A stretch of 64,000 bases of DNA from Epiperipatus broadwayi (GCA_028023455.1 JAQFVV010012669.1:429501-493500), one strand, 5' to 3'. Numbered from the stretch's first letter, positions 13,373 to 24,356 are shown. The notes: generated by a model from the letters alone, not told the origin. Numbers and translations are program-made.

Positions 13373-13597
13373 AAAAATTATCATTCTCTGTATAAAGGAG
13401 TTCAAAGAAAACCTGAAGGTTTGTGTCAACCAATTCAGACTCGCAATACTGCTGAAGAAATCTTTTACAAGGATTTTAGAAAACGACTAGAAAAGTTTAG
13501 GTCTAAAACATCTAAACAAAGAGTTCATAAATTACTGACTCCTCAGTACAAATTTCTGGATTTAAATCTGAAACATGCAATAGTAGAAGAATATTGA
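13373..13597 (+). pseudogene. Orphan 74-codon open stretch, unrecognised
   Basis: Open between TAA at 13,370 and TGA at 13,595. The deduced peptide is basic and non-repetitive, with segments GLCQPIQTRNTAEE, FYKDFRKRLEKFRSKTSKQR and LLTPQYKFLDLNLKHA, unlike the Phe/Ile/Lys-poor-complexity peptides typical of random AT-rich DNA here. There is no ATG in frame near its start. I do not recognise the family. It could be a piece of a decayed transposon or retrocopy, or a real exon of an unseen plus-strand gene. Confidence 0.25.
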
Positions 13598-13639
13598 CAC
13601 TTCTCCAACTAATATCAATTACAAAATATTTATATAATA

Positions 13640-13770
13640 TCAACTAAAATAAACATGCACTGCTGAAAACAAGAGGAACATTGTGGAAGAAAAGTCATCA
13701 CCCAGGGAGCTAGAAATTGCCAAGACTAATATGGAATTGTCCTATCTCTCCATGTCTGGATTGATAAGTA
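13640..13770 (+). repeat. Old interspersed repeat R3, copy 1
   Basis: CATGCACTGCTGAAAACAAG ... GAAGAAAAGTCATCACCCAG ... GAGCTAG aligns at roughly two-thirds identity by eye with CATGCATTGCTAAGTGCAAA ... AAGAAAGTTGTCACTCATGA ... AGCTATG at 33,830-33,900. A third, weaker match lies near 39,690-39,770. Identity unknown. Confidence 0.45.
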
Positions 13771-15694
13771 TCAAAATGATCCATCATGAATTCTCTCTTT
13801 TTACACCTCATTCCAAACCCCCAGTTTGAAAGCAAATAAAGTCAACAAATCCACCAGATGTTCAAATTCTTAACTGTGTGTAAAGAAACTACCATGGATT
13901 ATACGAATAAGCCATCAGAACATTATCCATACAAACTGTAAAACCCATTTAGAAAGTTGACGTCATCGATAATTAATTGTTTATATGTTATATATAATAA
14001 TTTATTTTGTTTATTTTAACGTAGGGCCAAGTAATATTTAGAATTTATGAAATTAATAATAAAGGTAATTTATGAGGTACAACCTTGATTATGAAATAAT
14101 CCGATCATTTTAAATGAGAAAAGGTAAGACACTACCTAAGATATATACCAATTCTACATTTATATATGTACAACATACACACACATTTGTTAATTGTTTA
14201 TTTTAAAGTATGTGTTAATTATTAATATTTTTTTATATATTTTCTACGCGTATTTTTTTTATTATGTGTGTCTTAAATTAATAACTCTCTTTTATCGCAC
14301 ACATGTTATACATAACAAGGGAGTCTATTAAACCGTCATGGCATTAACTAAGACAAAAAAAAATAAGATAAGTAAATATGTTACTATATTTATAATAATC
14401 TGGTATATAATTTGAAGTTCGTTTATGTTAATCAGGACATGTACTGGCTATTCTTTCTGTGATCAGGATGGGAAACATTGGTATAAACCAAACGTAAATT
14501 AAGAATAACTACGGATGTCTAAATGAGTTCTTCCCAACTTTGTTTTAAATTTTATTATCCAAATAGTAATACTTAATGTAAATATGTTCATTAAATTTAT
14601 TGAAATGTTAAAATACGTTTCTTGGTTTATTTTTCTGTGGAATTTAAGTCATATTCTTACACACATATCACGATTATTATTTTCATGTAAACAATATATT
14701 ATATCCACTCATATTAATAGACATACACTCATTTTATATATAGTAAGAATACGGTGATACAAATATTCCCTGAACCTGAGAACCACGTAACATCTCCCTG
14801 AGTTCGAAATCTGGAATAGCGGGAGTATATTACAATGCGTAGATGATAAGTTAAGGGTAGAATCAGTAGTTATTTAAATCTTACTCTCTTCTCTCTTAGG
14901 TATGAGTTTAATATAAGAAGGTATATATGAAAATAGATAATAAAGATACATTCTGTTTTACTCATCAGAAGGAACACATCCACCTGTGCAGACCACGGGT
15001 AGAGTGTCACGCTACACTTGAGTACAATTTGAGTACATAAGAGTACAATTATCTCCTCATCCCATTGTACTTGGTGACCAACGTATTACGCATGAATCAG
15101 ATGGTTGTCATATTGTATGTCATATTGTACCTGGAAAAATTGATGCAATTATCATTTGCATTCCAAAATCATAAACTGTTAGGAATCTGATCACACACAT
15201 AAAAATCATTCCGTTACAATATATACATTAAAAGAGGCTCTTTCTTTTCATATAATTTAAAACACGCAATATATGTAAGATAAATATATTAATTAGCCGG
15301 AGAATTCTTTCAGTGAAAAATAAAGATTTTCTTTAGTTTTTTTTTTTTTTTGCAAAAATTCGAAAACATTCTCTTTGTCATTTTTATTTTTCAAATATGG
15401 AAATTATTTTCCAGCTATGTTTGGGGGGTGTCCCACTAAAATTGCAGTTGAAAAAGCTTCAAAAATATTTTACTTTTTTTTTTTTAATCATTTTGTTATT
15501 TAATTAGTTTAATTATTTTTATAATCAATGAGTCAGTGAGCAAAATAGGTAACTAAATTATATATGCATCATTCATTGAGTAATTACTTTTAAAATTTTA
15601 TATATATTTATAACTTATTACAATTGAGTTCAATTCTTGAATTACAAAATCATTTCATACATAAATATTATAAATTATACATTAACATAAATTT
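13771..15694. other. Non-coding flank downstream of the Kv2 exon
   Basis: Presumably the intron following the donor at 15,703. Parts (14,650-14,880) weakly resemble 34,190-34,420 (e.g. CCCTGAGTTCGAAATCTGG versus CCATGAGTCTGAAACTTGG), suggesting an old shared repeat. No exon for the distal channel tail recognised. Confidence 0.45.
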
Positions 15695-15706
15695 GATTCT
15701 TACCCT
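15695..15706 (-). other. Splice donor of the Kv2 exon
   Basis: On the minus strand CAGG is followed by GTAAGA, a near-consensus 5' splice site, with the exon ending at 15,704 after the codon for Arg in QNR. The exon length is then an exact multiple of three. Downstream codons (VRIKFML, then a stop) look like intron. Confidence 0.8.
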
Positions 15707-16771
15707 GTTTTGTAGTATTGGTTGGCTGGCAGTTAATCGCAGCAATGAGTCCTGATCCATATCCATGAGATTATTCTCACTTAAATTAATTGTTCCTGGA
15801 TGTGAGTCTTTACTGTCATGAGATTGAGTTCTCATGGCATGTTCATGAAGTTTAAGGACACAGGCTGGTGGGCTGGTAGCCTGAATCATACTATCAGTCA
15901 TGCTGTTTGTAGGCGTATAGCGATCTTGTCCTTCAACAAGCACGTCAACAAGCTCAACACTTTTAGCAAAGGCATCTCGCAAGTTGACGGAATGAAAGGA
16001 CACAATACTACCATTACGCTTAGCTCTTTCTAAAGCTTCTCTTCTTTTAATGGCTTTCTCTCGTCTCATTTGATTTTTATAAAATTCTGCAAAGTTGTTG
16101 ACAATGATAGGGATTGGCAGAGCAATGACCAACACTCCACAGATACAGCAGACTGCCCCAACAACCTTTCCAAGAGCAGTGGTAGGGTAAATATCACCGT
16201 AGCCGACCGTTGTCATGGTGATACTAGCCCACCAAAAGGTTTCTGGGATACTAATATATTTTGTATCAGGTTCATCCTTTTCGGCAAAATAAGCTAGACT
16301 TGAAAATAGCATGATACCAATAGCCAGGAAAAGCATTAGCAAACCCAGCTCTTTATAGCTGTTGCGTAAAGTAAACCCCAGGGATTGCAGACCAGTTGAA
16401 TGACGAGCTAATTTCAGAATACGCAAAATACGCATAATCCGGAAAATCTGTACAACTCGCCGAACATCTTGGAACTGCTCTGTGCTCTTGTTGGATTCCA
16501 AAAGAAATAATGAGATAAAATATGGCAAAATAGCTAATAAGTCAATGATATTGAGAGGTCTTTTAAAAAATTTCCATTTATTGGGCGATGCATAGAAACG
16601 CAACAGATATTCTAAAGTAAACCATGCGATGCAGACAGCTTCTACAATGGCAAGTTTGTGGTTATCTCCCATATTGTTCGACTGATCAACATCTTGTAAA
16701 GAAGGGATTGTATTAAGTGTTAGTGCAATCGTGGACAGAATGATGAACAAGATAGAAATCACTGCTACTAC
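15704..16771 (-). CDS. Shab: Shab/Kv2 voltage-gated K+ channel, internal exon covering S1 to proximal C-terminus
   Basis: Delayed-rectifier potassium channel subunit of the plasma membrane; four subunits form a K+ pore opened by depolarisation. The exon is 1068 nt (356 codons, phase 0 at both ends) and starts in frame with VVAVISIL right after an acceptor AG. Numbering from that first Val: S1 about 4-24, S2 about 41-60, S3 about 73-91 (DLLAILPYF), S4 about 104-123 with regularly spaced Arg ([15 protein letters not shown]), S5 about 142-161, pore helix [11 protein letters not shown], selectivity filter TVGYGD at 188-193, S6 with the PIP gating hinge at 219-221, then the conserved [19 protein letters not shown] stretch and NGSIVS. 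This combination is diagnostic of Kv2 rather than Kv1, Kv3 or Kv4. The T1 domain and distal tail must lie on other exons. Reading past the donor meets a stop after 11 codons, so intron retention would truncate the tail. The GTG at 16,762 is an internal Val, not a start. Plus-strand open stretches here are shadows. Confidence 0.96.
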
Positions 16772-16796
16772 CTAAAATAAAAATAGAAAAGGATAT
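16772..16796 (-). other. Splice acceptor of the Kv2 exon
   Basis: On the minus strand a T-rich tract of about 20 bases ends in TTTTAG at 16,777-16,772, directly before the GTA codon that opens the S1-coding sequence. The frame and homology begin exactly here, as in Kv2 genes where an intron precedes S1. Confidence 0.85.
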
Positions 16797-17028
16797 TAAT
16801 AATATGCTAAGACAATACATGCTAATGCATTTAATAATAATCTTAAAGTAAACTTTTTATTTTAATAATTATATGAATATGAATTCATTAGTCTATTACA
16901 TGAAATAAACATGCATATATGTAAGATTTTATTTTCTCTTTATATGTATAATTTTTTATATAACTGATATTGATATAATAAATTTTATTTTTAATTTGTT
17001 TTATTATATATGTACATATATGTGTGTT

Positions 17029-17318
17029 ACCCAATTAAATCTATCAGATTTGTGAGACTCTTCCAAGCTTGTTACAAATCTTAGCTATTTTTCGGTGTAA
17101 AATCTTCCAGACTAATCTCTCTCACTACGCATGCACTTAATTAAAGAACCTGGTTCATTAGGCTTTCCAGCTCACTAATTCACATACAAAGTGGGGTTTC
17201 GGTTGAAATGCATGTATAGTGAGAAAGCTTAGTCTGAAAAATTTTACACTGAGCAATAGTTCAAGATTTATTATAAGCTTAGAGAAATACACCGTAAATC
17301 TGAAACATTCAATTGGTT
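17029..17318. repeat. Fold-back element with about 110-bp arms, 257 bp upstream of the Kv2 exon
   Basis: Left arm 17,029-17,138 and right arm 17,206-17,318 are imperfect inverted repeats. Shared blocks include GGTGTAAAATCTTCCAGACT versus the complement of AGTCTGAAAAATTTTACACT, CTCTCTCACTACGCATGCA versus TGCATGTATAGTGAGAAAG, and CCAATTAAAT at the outer end versus ATTCAATTGG. The spacer is 67 bp. In the Kv2 pre-mRNA this would fold into a long imperfect hairpin close to the 3' splice site. Confidence 0.8.
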
Positions 17319-18420
17319 ATAAATTTTTATCAGATGTATTTATCGATTTTTTACTAATATTTATATGTACATATTATTTATTTAGCTCCATGAATCTGGT
17401 TTTGGTTAAAATATATATATATACATGAAAACACCAAATGAATTTCAATGAAAATAAAAATAAATATAACTATTGCAAATAACATTTTTTTAAAATTACA
17501 ATAGTATTTGGAACTATTAGAGAGGATATAAATTCTCAGATGATCTTATATGGCTTTGATGCATCTAAAGCAATTACAGGTCTCAAGAAAACAACATGTA
17601 TCTTTTTTCTTCTGAAGTAAGTTGGTTTCTGTGAAAAGTATATTTATTTACTTTAAACTATTTTAATTGATATGGCAGAAAAGATCAACTTCAATGTAAA
17701 TTAAATGACTATATAGGAAACTGTTCAATTGTCATATGAAACAATTTTGAATTTTATCTTGACAGATGCAATTTTTTTATGTTTTAGGATGATTATGATT
17801 GGAGTATTGATAGATCTTTATAATCCTTAGTATTCATGCTAACATACCTTCAAAAATGTTTTTGATAGACATTTTAAAGATTCTTTTATTGATTACTGCA
17901 CTGTAAATATAATGTACATTTATAATAATTAAGAAGCAGAGTTTCTCTTGGATTGCAACTGTTTAATAACTTGGTATATATATATATATCATACTATTTA
18001 ACATTTTTATTGAACCACAAATCATTCATCATCAAAGTATTTCTTTTCCCAAAGATTCCATTGCTTTCAATTTGATACATACAATTTGGATTGCAAATTT
18101 ATTCACAATATCAATCTGAAAAAATCTTTTTAATACATCCAAAAATTATAAATGTTTTTTTAGAATAATTTTTTATAGACAGAGAAAGATTAATTGTTCA
18201 AGCAAAATAATTTAACATATCCAGTATAATTTATGTGTGCAAGAGACTAAGTAACAACTTTAGATGACATAAACTTTTTGCATTTATTAAACCTAATTAT
18301 TACACAAATACTTTGACAAATTTTTAATTGATAGGAGGCTGAGGTAAACACTTTCCATAATTAACCTATAACTTCAATCTTTAAAAACTTTTCTCGGAAA
18401 AATGTAATTTAAATTACATA

Positions 18421-18640
18421 TATACAAAAGATATATAAGAAAAGCTTAGTTTAATACTTTAACAACATGGTATGCTAAGCATGCTTTCAACTAACTGGTA
18501 GTCCTATTTATAGCAATAGTTGCCCAAGAAACTGAACAACTATTTCAATGAATATGACTACCAGTTAGTTGAAAGCATGCTTAGCACACCATTGCTGTTA
18601 AAGTATTAAACTAAGCTTTTTGTTATATACATTTTGTATA
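18421..18640. repeat. Fold-back element with about 83-bp arms
   Basis: Left arm 18,421-18,503 and right arm 18,556-18,640 are near-perfect inverted repeats (AAAGCTTAGTTTAATACTTT versus AAAGTATTAAACTAAGCTTT; CTTTCAACTAACTGGTAGTC versus GACTACCAGTTAGTTGAAAG). The loop contains a second small hairpin (AATAGTTG/CAACTATT). The arm motif TAGTTGAAAGCA also occurs in the arms of the 47.8-kb fold-back, so the two may be related. Confidence 0.85.
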
Positions 18641-19643
18641 TACTTATTTTGAATTTTCTCTAAGTGGTATAAAGCAATGTTTTACAAACTAGCCATCTGG
18701 TAATCATTTTCATTAATATTTTATTATTCAAAATAAGAACTTGGAAATTTTCAGCACTTGAACCTAAAACAACACACTTGTACAGCTATGCAAGTCTGAA
18801 CTAGTTCAGCAATATTTTTAAGAAACTTATTAATATCAAACTGCAAGCATCATTGATCTTTTGATAGAAGGATGGTATATAACAAAACAAAATAATACTA
18901 AATGTTCAATGAATATCAGAAAATTGAATGAAACTTTGCTAAAGCCATTCTAAGTTTTAAATCACTAAATAGAGTTTACCACAATTTTTTTAGAATTAGA
19001 AATTTTAGCCAATGGATTCTTCTTGTAAAGGTGAAAATATAATAATATGAATTCTAAAATTTTACATTATTGGAAAGCATTGTATATTTTATAGCCATAA
19101 GGCATAACATATTAAGTCAATACTTTATTGGAGTGACAATAAAAGTTGATGAAAATTATTTTAAAATTATGAAAATGAGATTCTAAAAAATCTATGAGTT
19201 ACATTCATATATTTTTGTGTGTCAAATAAGCACAATATTAGTTCCATCCATACTGCTGCCAAAACAAATTATTAAAATGTACAGTGTTATGTATTACTGT
19301 AAAATCAGTTATCTAAGAGGTATTTCATTTGCCAATAATATGAAATCATCCCAATATTCTTTTTTGATCTATCATTCTACTAAAATTGGGACCAGAATTG
19401 TCAACTTTCCCCCCTCAGTGTCTGTATGCTTCTTTGTTTGCTAATGGAATGTTTCATTTTATACTGGAACAATTTGTTTTTGTACAATCAAAATTTCTGT
19501 GCTTTCAAAATATTAATTAATTTAATTTTTGAAATTAACTTTCAAGTAAACAAATTAATTCCTTATTCTTATTTTTTTATCATCGTTTTAGATGAAAGTT
19601 TGATCTTTTTTTTATTACTTGCCAATCCACATGATTGTTTTTT

Positions 19644-19735
19644 TTTTTATGAGTCAAAGCGTCGGCCGGGGAGCAAACCCCGAGACAACTGCTTGTAAGG
19701 CGACTGTGCTAACCACTCATCCACCAACGCTTGAC
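19644..19735 (-). mobile_element. Minimal tRNA-derived SINE, copy 1, with target-site duplication
   Basis: On the minus strand GCGTTGGTGGATGAGTGGTTAGCAC... provides a pol III A box (TGGATGAGTGG). GGGTTTGCTCCCCGG provides a B box, and the 3' end runs into oligo(A) (plus-strand poly-T at 19,638-19,650). The body is flanked by the 14-bp direct repeat CATGATTGTTTTTT at 19,630-19,643 and 19,736-19,749. Almost the whole element is tRNA-like. Confidence 0.85.
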
Positions 19736-20650
19736 CATGATTGTTTTTTATATACTGAAATATTGTATTTTTAAAATTTTTCATTATAGGAAAAATATTA
19801 AAAATCTTAATTTTTATGTTTTACTTATGTACATAGCATACATTCTCTTTAATAAATAAACAAAATAAATATCAATCTGACAACATGAATATGGAGATTC
19901 AAATGTTGGATACCTTTAGCCTCACTTCGTAAGTGAAGATTATCTGTGAAATGTATGCATAGTAAAAGAAGGTGGTCTAAATTTCTGCACTGGAGAATAG
20001 TTGTGATATGATAAAGTTGTGATGAAGAATGCATTAGTAAAAACAAGACTCAAAAAATATTGATCATTCAAATTTTAATTTAATATAGAAAAAAAATATT
20101 TATTCTTACTAATGTGTGTTTATATAAATATATCATAATTTAAATATAATGGAAGTAATTTTAACACTCACTGAGTTATGTAAATGTCAACAATTATGAA
20201 ACTAAGCTTATATAATAAGAGAAATAAAAGATAAATTGAGATCACTCTCTTTTTCATATTTGTTAACATTACCACAATTTAAAACAAGAAATTTATTCTT
20301 GACTCAAAGAAAAGAAAAATGACTTGGCATGTAAATCAGTACACCTAAATCTATAGGAAAATCATCAACGTTGGCAACTAATTACACATAAACTATAAAA
20401 AAATATAAAAGTGAATAGGATCAAATCATTTAGTAAATCATGTTAAATGAAGTAGTGTATCATTAAATAAGACATTTTGCAGCATATTTTTTAAAAAAGA
20501 GTGTATGATAATATAGTTCTACATATCAATTTTGAACTTATGCAAGAACTGTTGGAGTTCACTGGGAATTAAATAGCAAGCACTGGAGACATGAGAAAGC
20601 AACTAGTGTAAGCATTTATCAACCTTGAAGAAAAAATGAATTCATTATGA

Positions 20651-20806
20651 GATAATGGCAGATTCATAGTTTATTATGAAGAGTATTTAACAGACAATAG
20701 CAATGAAAACAAATATCCTCATAATGAACCAGATGATGATTTGAAAGATCAGAAAAGATGGGTCTTCATCCCTGTGACATTTGCTGTTTCTCTTACTGAG
20801 TGCTAG
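20651..20806 (+). pseudogene. Orphan 51-codon open fragment, unrecognised
   Basis: Open from just after TGA at 20,648 to TAG at 20,804-20,806. The peptide has segments GRFIVYYEEYLTDNSNEN, NEPDDDLKDQKRW and VFIPVTFAVSLTEC, with composition unlike random AT-rich translation. No in-frame ATG at the start and no clear splice signals, and I cannot assign a family. Possibly a remnant of a retrocopied gene or transposon; may be chance. Confidence 0.2.
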
Positions 20807-21954
20807 ATAACATTAAACTTGAAGTAATGGTACATATTGTTCAATGAGAATCATGATTTTATCTCATCATCAAGTTTCAGAGTCTACATATGGAATTTAA
20901 TATATAGGAATCCACTTTACATTGTCAAAATAAAAATTGACTGTATATGGTTAACATTTTATAGCATAGTTTCTGTCTTTACTGAATGATAATTCTGTGG
21001 TGATTTTTAAATACAATAATATACATCTAACATATCCCAGAAGTATGTATAATAAATTTGGAACATTTCAATGGTCAGCTCTACCTTTAATTTAATCAGA
21101 TAATGATAATGCAGGAGTAATTAATTATATTTACAGATGTCTCTTTGGATATCAACACTGTTGCAAAAAAAAAAAAAAGAAAGACAGACAATGGTTAATA
21201 AATACATGTACCAAAACACTATAAATCTTTATAAAAATATGCCACATATGTATACTTAAGTATTTTCTACTTTAATACATTTATATCTCTTAATTCATCT
21301 AAATATTGCATGGCTTTGAAAATTAATTACATATGTTTTATATTTTCTGAATTTCATCTCATTTGTATGATTTCTTTAGGCTAGGAAAATTTCTATTTTG
21401 AGTTAAGCATACAAAATAGATGCTAATTACTATATTTGGAAATTTAAAGATTTTATTCATTATAAATACATTTTGAAAATATTAATTTGAAACAGACATC
21501 AATTTAAAATACGGAAACATTTCAATTGAAATGTTTTCTTAAATATTTATAAAACGTAATAGATAAATGAACATACTTTCGTTTAATAACAGTATGTTCA
21601 TCATTAATAGAGACTGAAATAAAATTTGTTTTGCATGACTTTGTCCGCTATTAATAGACAGAAGAAGAAAGGATATATTTTTGTGTTTTATCTCACGCTA
21701 AAAAAATAATTTGTCGTAAATAAATACTAATATAATACTTGTTTTATTTTTATTATTGTTATTATAAATAATCTATTGTCTGTAATTCAGTACTAAAAAA
21801 CTGCCTTCTAATCTTTAACGATTCTTAAAAACATTTCTTCTTAAAATATATAATGTAAAACATGGTTTCTCGTTTTTTGCATGTCATTAAATATAATCTG
21901 CAGTGCTTGTTTTTTTTTTATTGCTTGCATGATTCATTGACAAATGCAGTTCAT

Positions 21955-22095
21955 GCTTTGCAAGTTTTGGTGCATTGGTGGAGTAGCAGGATTGTGAAAC
22001 TCAAGGCCCATGGATGCAGGCTCAATTCCATCACTGACACTGATTAAACTTCTTATAAAACTCTCAAGCAATAAATCATTTGGTTATTTTAATTA
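21955..22095 (+). mobile_element. SINE family S2, copy 1
   Basis: TTGGTGCATTGGTGGAGTAG resembles an A box region and GCAGGCTCAATTCCATCAC a B box. The 3' part CTTATAAAACTCTCAAGCAA followed by AATAAATCATTTGG is shared by copies at 22.4, 24.0, 24.3 and 43.6 kb. Different from the minimal SINE at 19.6 kb. Confidence 0.7.
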
Positions 22096-22309
22096 CAATC
22101 TATCATCAGTAGCTTTTTTTAAAATTATTATGGCTATAATTGATAGCTTTTTCTTTCTCCAAAATATTTTCTTAAATAGCTAGTTGTGGTTCTGTAATCT
22201 ACCAGTTAGCTACCGATTTATCAGCAGCCAGTTCTTGTGGTCTTTGTAGAACAGTAAATAGATCTTTTATAATAAAAAAAAATTCAGTTTAAAATTTAAA
22301 GAGCAACTT

Positions 22310-22384
22310 TTTTTTTCATGTGTCAAAGCATCCGGGTAGTGAACCTGCAACAACTGCTTGTAAGGCAGCTGTGCTAACCACTTG
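22310..22384 (-). mobile_element. Minimal tRNA-derived SINE, copy 2 (5'-truncated)
   Basis: The minus strand has GGTTAGCACAGCTGCCTTAC, a B-box-like GCAGGTTCACTACCC, then CTTTGACACATG and oligo(A). AGCAACT at 22,302-22,308 and 22,387-22,393 may be a short target duplication. It directly abuts an S2 copy. Confidence 0.7.
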
Positions 22385-22394
22385 ATAGCAACTC

Positions 22395-22560
22395 TTAATT
22401 CACTTGCAACAGCAGTAAATAAAAACAATCAAATGGTTTATTGCTCAAGAGTTCAAAACAATTTAAGCACAAGAAGTTTTAAACCTGGGCTGCAATTCAT
22501 GAACTTTGAACTCCAGAATCTGCCACTGTACCAAATCATGCAGTACTCAAAGCAGCAATT
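22395..22560 (-). mobile_element. SINE family S2, copy 2 (inverted)
   Basis: The minus strand reads GATTTGGTACAGTGGCAGAT ... CTGGAGTTCAAAGTTCATGA ... AAACTTCTTG ... AGCAATAAACCATTTGATTG, matching copy 1 throughout. The 62-codon plus-strand open stretch here is a by-product of the SINE. Confidence 0.7.
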
Positions 22561-23153
22561 AAAATGTTAAAGAATATTTAAAAATATATTGGAATTTGAG
22601 TCAAAGGAAAATTGTAACTAAAAATTTTTAAATTGTGGTTATTATTCAGGTTCATTTCCGAAAATTTCACTGCAAGATAAATATAGCATGCAAACTACTC
22701 CAAAATCTTGAATGTATTTTTACAATAATGTGAAAACGTTATTTTATAATACTAACACATAGTCACTTATCACATTTACTCATAAGAAATAATATCAACA
22801 ACATCACATGACTGTCATGTCATTAACTAAATACTTTTCACCCTATTCTAGAACCGTCTACTGTGAATCAACATAGATTCAAAACTTTAGAATTTTCTTT
22901 TAATTTTGTACTACTAGGTTGAATAAAATATAGAAGTATAAAGATACTAGATGCATAAGTGCATTAGTTCCACAGATAAAGGCAAAAGTCAAAAACTGTT
23001 TTGAGGCTGTGGATAACATTTGATGTTCATGGATTATTCTTTCTTACAGTAAATAATTCTAGAATAAGGTAAAAAGAACTGCTTTTGGAAATACATGAAT
23101 TTTTATGTATGTAAGAAAATTTGGCCATATAGTAGAAGGAAAAAAAAATTAAG

Positions 23154-23195
23154 TAAAACTTTTACAATTAGATAAATCTAATTGTAAAAGTTTTA
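23154..23195. repeat. Perfect 20-bp-arm palindrome with 2-nt loop
   Basis: TAAAACTTTTACAATTAGAT at 23,154-23,173 is followed by AA and its exact reverse complement at 23,176-23,195. Could form a cruciform or a small hairpin; probably a terminal-repeat remnant. Confidence 0.85.
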
Positions 23196-23954
23196 TTTGA
23201 TTAATTACTGAAAAAAATAATTAAGATAAAAATAAAAACTTTAAAAAAAAAACACCAGTTATGCGAATAATTTTTGTAATTTATTCAAACTATTTTTCTA
23301 TTATTATAATAGATTTTTGCAGAAAAATGATAATTTTGATTCACAGAGCCATCTTTTGATCATATTCTCTAAATTATTATATAGGTAAAGTTTTGTTTAA
23401 AATATCGATATCTTCCACATCCGAAGAAAACTACTGCAATAGTAGTAAACTAATATAATAAATAAATTATAAAAATCATTTATATAAGCTGTATTCACCC
23501 CTCTCCTATATTACAGCATTAATATATATTAATTAAAGATAAATAGCATATTGGAAAATATTTACTTTTCTTTAAATCTATGCCATAATTTGCTATACTA
23601 ATTAAAAGGAAAATATAAAAATATCAATCCATTCCCACATACATTGTCTCTTGGAGAAGAATGGCCATAAAATTAGTTGGGACAGTATAGTTTTATATAA
23701 TTGAAAGTGATTATAGTTATTTAGTAGTAAAAATATATTCTTGAAAAAAATTCTGTTTTCAATGTCTGAATGAAAAAATAAAAATCTCAACCAGCCAACT
23801 GAAAAGAACTACCATCAGTCTAACAACCATTTAACCTTTAGCATTATTATTCATACGTATTAGAAAAATATCAGAATAATGATAATTTGTAAATGATAAT
23901 GTAACATAGCAATAAAAATAAAATTATGTTGCTAATATTTTATTTTTTAAATCA

Positions 23955-24110
23955 TTCAGTTGCAAAGTAAAAAGCAAAATAATCAAATGGTTTATCACTC
24001 TGGAGATCACATGATTTTCAAACACCAGAAGTGATGGAAGTGAACTGTGATCCATGGATCTTTAGCTCACAAGTTTGCCACTCACAAAAAATAATGATAA
24101 GGTTGACATC
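23955..24110 (-). mobile_element. SINE family S2, copy 3 (inverted)
   Basis: Minus-strand order matches the family: a GGCAAACTTGTGAGC-like head, GATCCATGGATCACAGTTCAC, then CCAGAGTGATAAACCATTTG and ATTATTTTGC. Confidence 0.6.
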
Positions 24111-24235
24111 TCCTATGACAAGTAATACAGTATTTCCTTCCTTTTTTTAATCACAGATGGTTATAGTAAAACATTATATGTATATGAGTCTTAGCAAAAC
24201 TATTCATTGAGATACTAATTTTAAATTATGATGAT

Positions 24236-24356
24236 AGTTGATTTGGTGCAGTAGCACTCTGGAACTCAAGATTCATGAATCATATCCCAAATCTATCATT
24301 TCCAGAGCTTAAAGTTCTTATGAAATTCCAAAACAACAAATCATTCGATTATTTTA
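24236..24356 (+). mobile_element. SINE family S2, copy 4
   Basis: GATTTGGTGCAGTAGCACTC, GGAACTCAAGATTCATGAAT, AAAGTTCTTATGAAATTCC and CAACAAATCATTCGATTATT follow the family consensus in order. Opposite orientation to copy 3 only 130 bp away, so the two could pair as inverted repeats in RNA. Confidence 0.65.

Noticed and set aside
15818-16297. Plus-strand open stretches of 71 and 75 codons
   Set aside because: They are antisense shadows of the highly constrained Kv2 exon.
16760-16762. GTG as a translation start of the channel ORF
   Set aside because: It is an internal Val codon three residues into the exon; homology continues upstream to the splice acceptor and the T1 domain must precede it.
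21500-21605. Short palindromes (AAACATTTCAATTGAAATGTTT; ATGAACATAC/GTATGTTCAT)
   Set aside because: Short inverted repeats of 10-11 bp arms are common in AT-rich DNA and no element boundary is visible.
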